Assembly (NCBI GenBank): GCA_902792495.1
Contig: CADBAC010000042.1
Span: 6,033 to 13,878, forward strand
Length of the DNA: 7,846 bases
Origin: Ruminococcus flavefaciens
GTDB lineage: Bacteria; Bacillota; Clostridia; Oscillospirales; Ruminococcaceae
Direction of reading: 5' to 3'
The translations under genes and the position numbers were made by a program. Positions within the stretch are counted from its first letter, which is position 1. The number at the start of each line of letters is the position of its first letter. Positions 7,381-7,846 of the stretch are shown piece after piece. The notes beneath the pieces were generated by a model, which saw only the letters and a program-made list of their open reading frames with translations, was not told the origin of the DNA and did not search any database.

Positions 7381-7514
7381 GATGCGCAGACAGATTTTTT
7401 CGTCAGATTGTATAGAAATTCCGCAGGCATACTATCGTATGTCAAGGGATGCGCCGACAGATTTTTCCGTCAGATTGTATAGAAATTCCGCAGGCATACT
7501 ATCGTATGTCAAGG
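7381..7514 (+). repeat. Two tandem copies of a 67-bp unit
   Basis: Copy 1 (7381-7447) and copy 2 (7448-7514) abut exactly and differ at two positions of 67: A/C at unit position 8 and T/C at position 20. Each copy carries a small fold-back, CATAC-TATC-GTATG. In minus-strand RNA of copy 2, CUGACGG and CUGUCGG can form a 7-bp stem with G-U pairs around AAAAAU; both differences in copy 1 weaken that stem. The near identity suggests a recent duplication. Confidence 0.95.
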
Positions 7515-7542
7515 GATTTCTGTGCAGGATGAAGGAAAATAT

Positions 7543-7703
7543 GAACCTGTCCACATAGGGTGAATGTGCGGATTTTCAGGCATAATTTTGTCGGTGACAA
7601 GGAAAAAATCCGCCGACGGGCTGTCGCCCTTCAAGGATTTTTAACGTAGTCACCGGCAAAATTTGACGAAAAGACGTGCATGAATCCCTATGTGGACAGG
7701 TTC
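7543..7703. repeat. 161-bp nested imperfect inverted repeat (long hairpin)
   Basis: The ends GAACCTGTCCACATAGGG (7543-7560) and CCCTATGTGGACAGGTTC (7686-7703) are perfect 18-bp complements. Inside them TAATTTTGTCGGTGAC (7583-7598) pairs with 7649-7664 at 14 of 16 positions, then AAAAATCC (7604-7611) pairs with GGATTTTT (7635-7642), and the tip holds GGGC-TGTC-GCCC (7618-7629). Most of the segment can fold into one long interrupted stem. It may be a smaller element inserted in the larger one, or the structural core of the whole element. Confidence 0.85.
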
Positions 7704-7725
7704 TCAGTGCAAAGCCGTCAGGCGG

Positions 7726-7745
7726 GCTTTGTGCGGTGTTGCCTT
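7726..7745 (-). repeat. Right 20-bp terminal inverted repeat
   Basis: GCTTTGTGCGGTGTTGCCTT is the exact reverse complement of 7351-7370. It ends 5 nt before the Shine-Dalgarno site AAAGGAG (7751-7757) of the plus-strand gene. Confidence 0.9.
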
Positions 7746-7763
7746 TTGTGAAAGGAGAACGCC

Positions 7764-7846
7764 ATGTCCATTACTAAAAATGACCTTCCCGTACTTGAAT
7801 ACGACAGCGATCCCGTAACTATCGTCGAACTGAAGATCAAGGGGAT
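7764..7846 (+). CDS. N-terminus of a divergent gene, possibly nucleoside phosphorylase-like, partial
   Basis: The first 27 codons of a plus-strand gene that continues past the window edge. AAAGGAG at 7751-7757 lies 6 nt before the ATG, so the start is well supported. The peptide begins MSITKNDLPVLEYDSDPVTI. The DLP-V-LEYD-DP pattern recalls the N-terminus of some Firmicute nucleoside phosphorylase-family proteins, but this is a resemblance from memory over too few residues to be firm. There is no signal peptide or membrane segment in the visible part. It is divergent from the membrane protein gene, with the 395-bp repeat element between them. Confidence 0.7.
   Translation, partial: MSITKNDLPVLEYDSDPVTIVELKIKG

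Larger units (their letters stand above)
7351..7745. mobile_element. MITE-like non-coding element with perfect 20-bp inverted ends
   Basis: A 395-bp segment fills the gap between two divergent genes. It begins with AAGGCAACACCGCACAAAGC and ends with its exact reverse complement. It contains no plausible coding sequence. Inside are two 67-bp tandem copies and a 161-bp nested inverted repeat. Subterminal fold-backs sit at both ends: GCACAA-AGC-TTGTGC at 7362-7376, and CAAAGCC/GGCTTTG around an 8-nt loop at 7709-7732. No clear target-site duplication is visible; TT next to each end is the most one can propose. The parent transposase cannot be named. The alternative is two inverted copies of a leader motif serving the two genes. 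Confidence 0.65.

Noticed and set aside
7441..7514. Minus-strand TTGACA in each 67-bp copy as outward promoters
   Set aside because: The nearest -10-like sequence (TACAAT) is about 27 nt away, too far for a sigma-A promoter.
7381..7514. CRISPR array
   Set aside because: The two copies are directly adjacent with no spacer, and the unit is too long for a CRISPR repeat.
7220..7558. Plus-strand open frame containing a duplicated peptide (RLYRNSAGILSYVK-like)
   Set aside because: It begins inside the membrane protein gene on the other strand, and the apparent peptide similarity comes only from the 67-bp DNA repeat, whose two copies are read in different frames. No ribosome-binding site fits.

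Overview
The window looks like a chromosomal segment of an anaerobic Firmicute, most like Ruminococcus (Oscillospiraceae). The grounds are moderate GC coding sequence, AAAGGAG-type Shine-Dalgarno sites, very AT-rich intergenic DNA, partner-switching proteins of the SpoIIA/Rsb type and several HD-GYP proteins. The genus is inferred from style and protein resemblance; no rRNA or marker gene is present.

Region 1 (1-4789, minus strand) is a four-gene cluster read right to left: a PAS-HD-GYP cyclic-di-GMP phosphodiesterase; a stand-alone STAS anti-sigma-factor antagonist; a stand-alone RsbW/SpoIIAB-like ATP-binding serine kinase; and a large exported or membrane-anchored sensor. The sensor has a signal peptide, a two-component-type beta-propeller, a Y_Y_Y domain, one membrane span and the start of a cytoplasmic HD domain cut by the window edge. 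Gaps are 34, 26 and 50 nt, so the genes are probably co-transcribed. Together they suggest a signalling module that joins second-messenger turnover to a phospho-switch. No sigma factor, PP2C phosphatase or GGDEF cyclase is visible here.

Region 2 (4790-5343) is a 554-bp gene-free gap, very AT-rich in its left half, with several fold-back sequences, a candidate terminator zone for the operon on its right and a candidate promoter for the cluster on its left. It holds one diverged copy of a 20-mer that recurs in region 4.

Region 3 (5344-7329, minus strand) is a two-gene operon: a polytopic membrane protein resembling GT-C (GT39-like) glycosyltransferases, followed 27 nt later by an XRE-family DNA-binding regulator with a TTG start.

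Region 4 (7330-7763) separates two divergent genes. It is almost entirely a 395-bp non-coding element bounded by perfect 20-bp inverted repeats. Inside are a 67-bp tandem duplication and a long nested inverted repeat (161 bp, perfect 18-bp ends). It resembles a MITE, and its ends stop 4 and 5 nt from the Shine-Dalgarno sites of the two divergent genes.

Region 5 (7764-7846, plus strand) is the first 27 codons of a gene that runs off the window, possibly a nucleoside phosphorylase-like protein.
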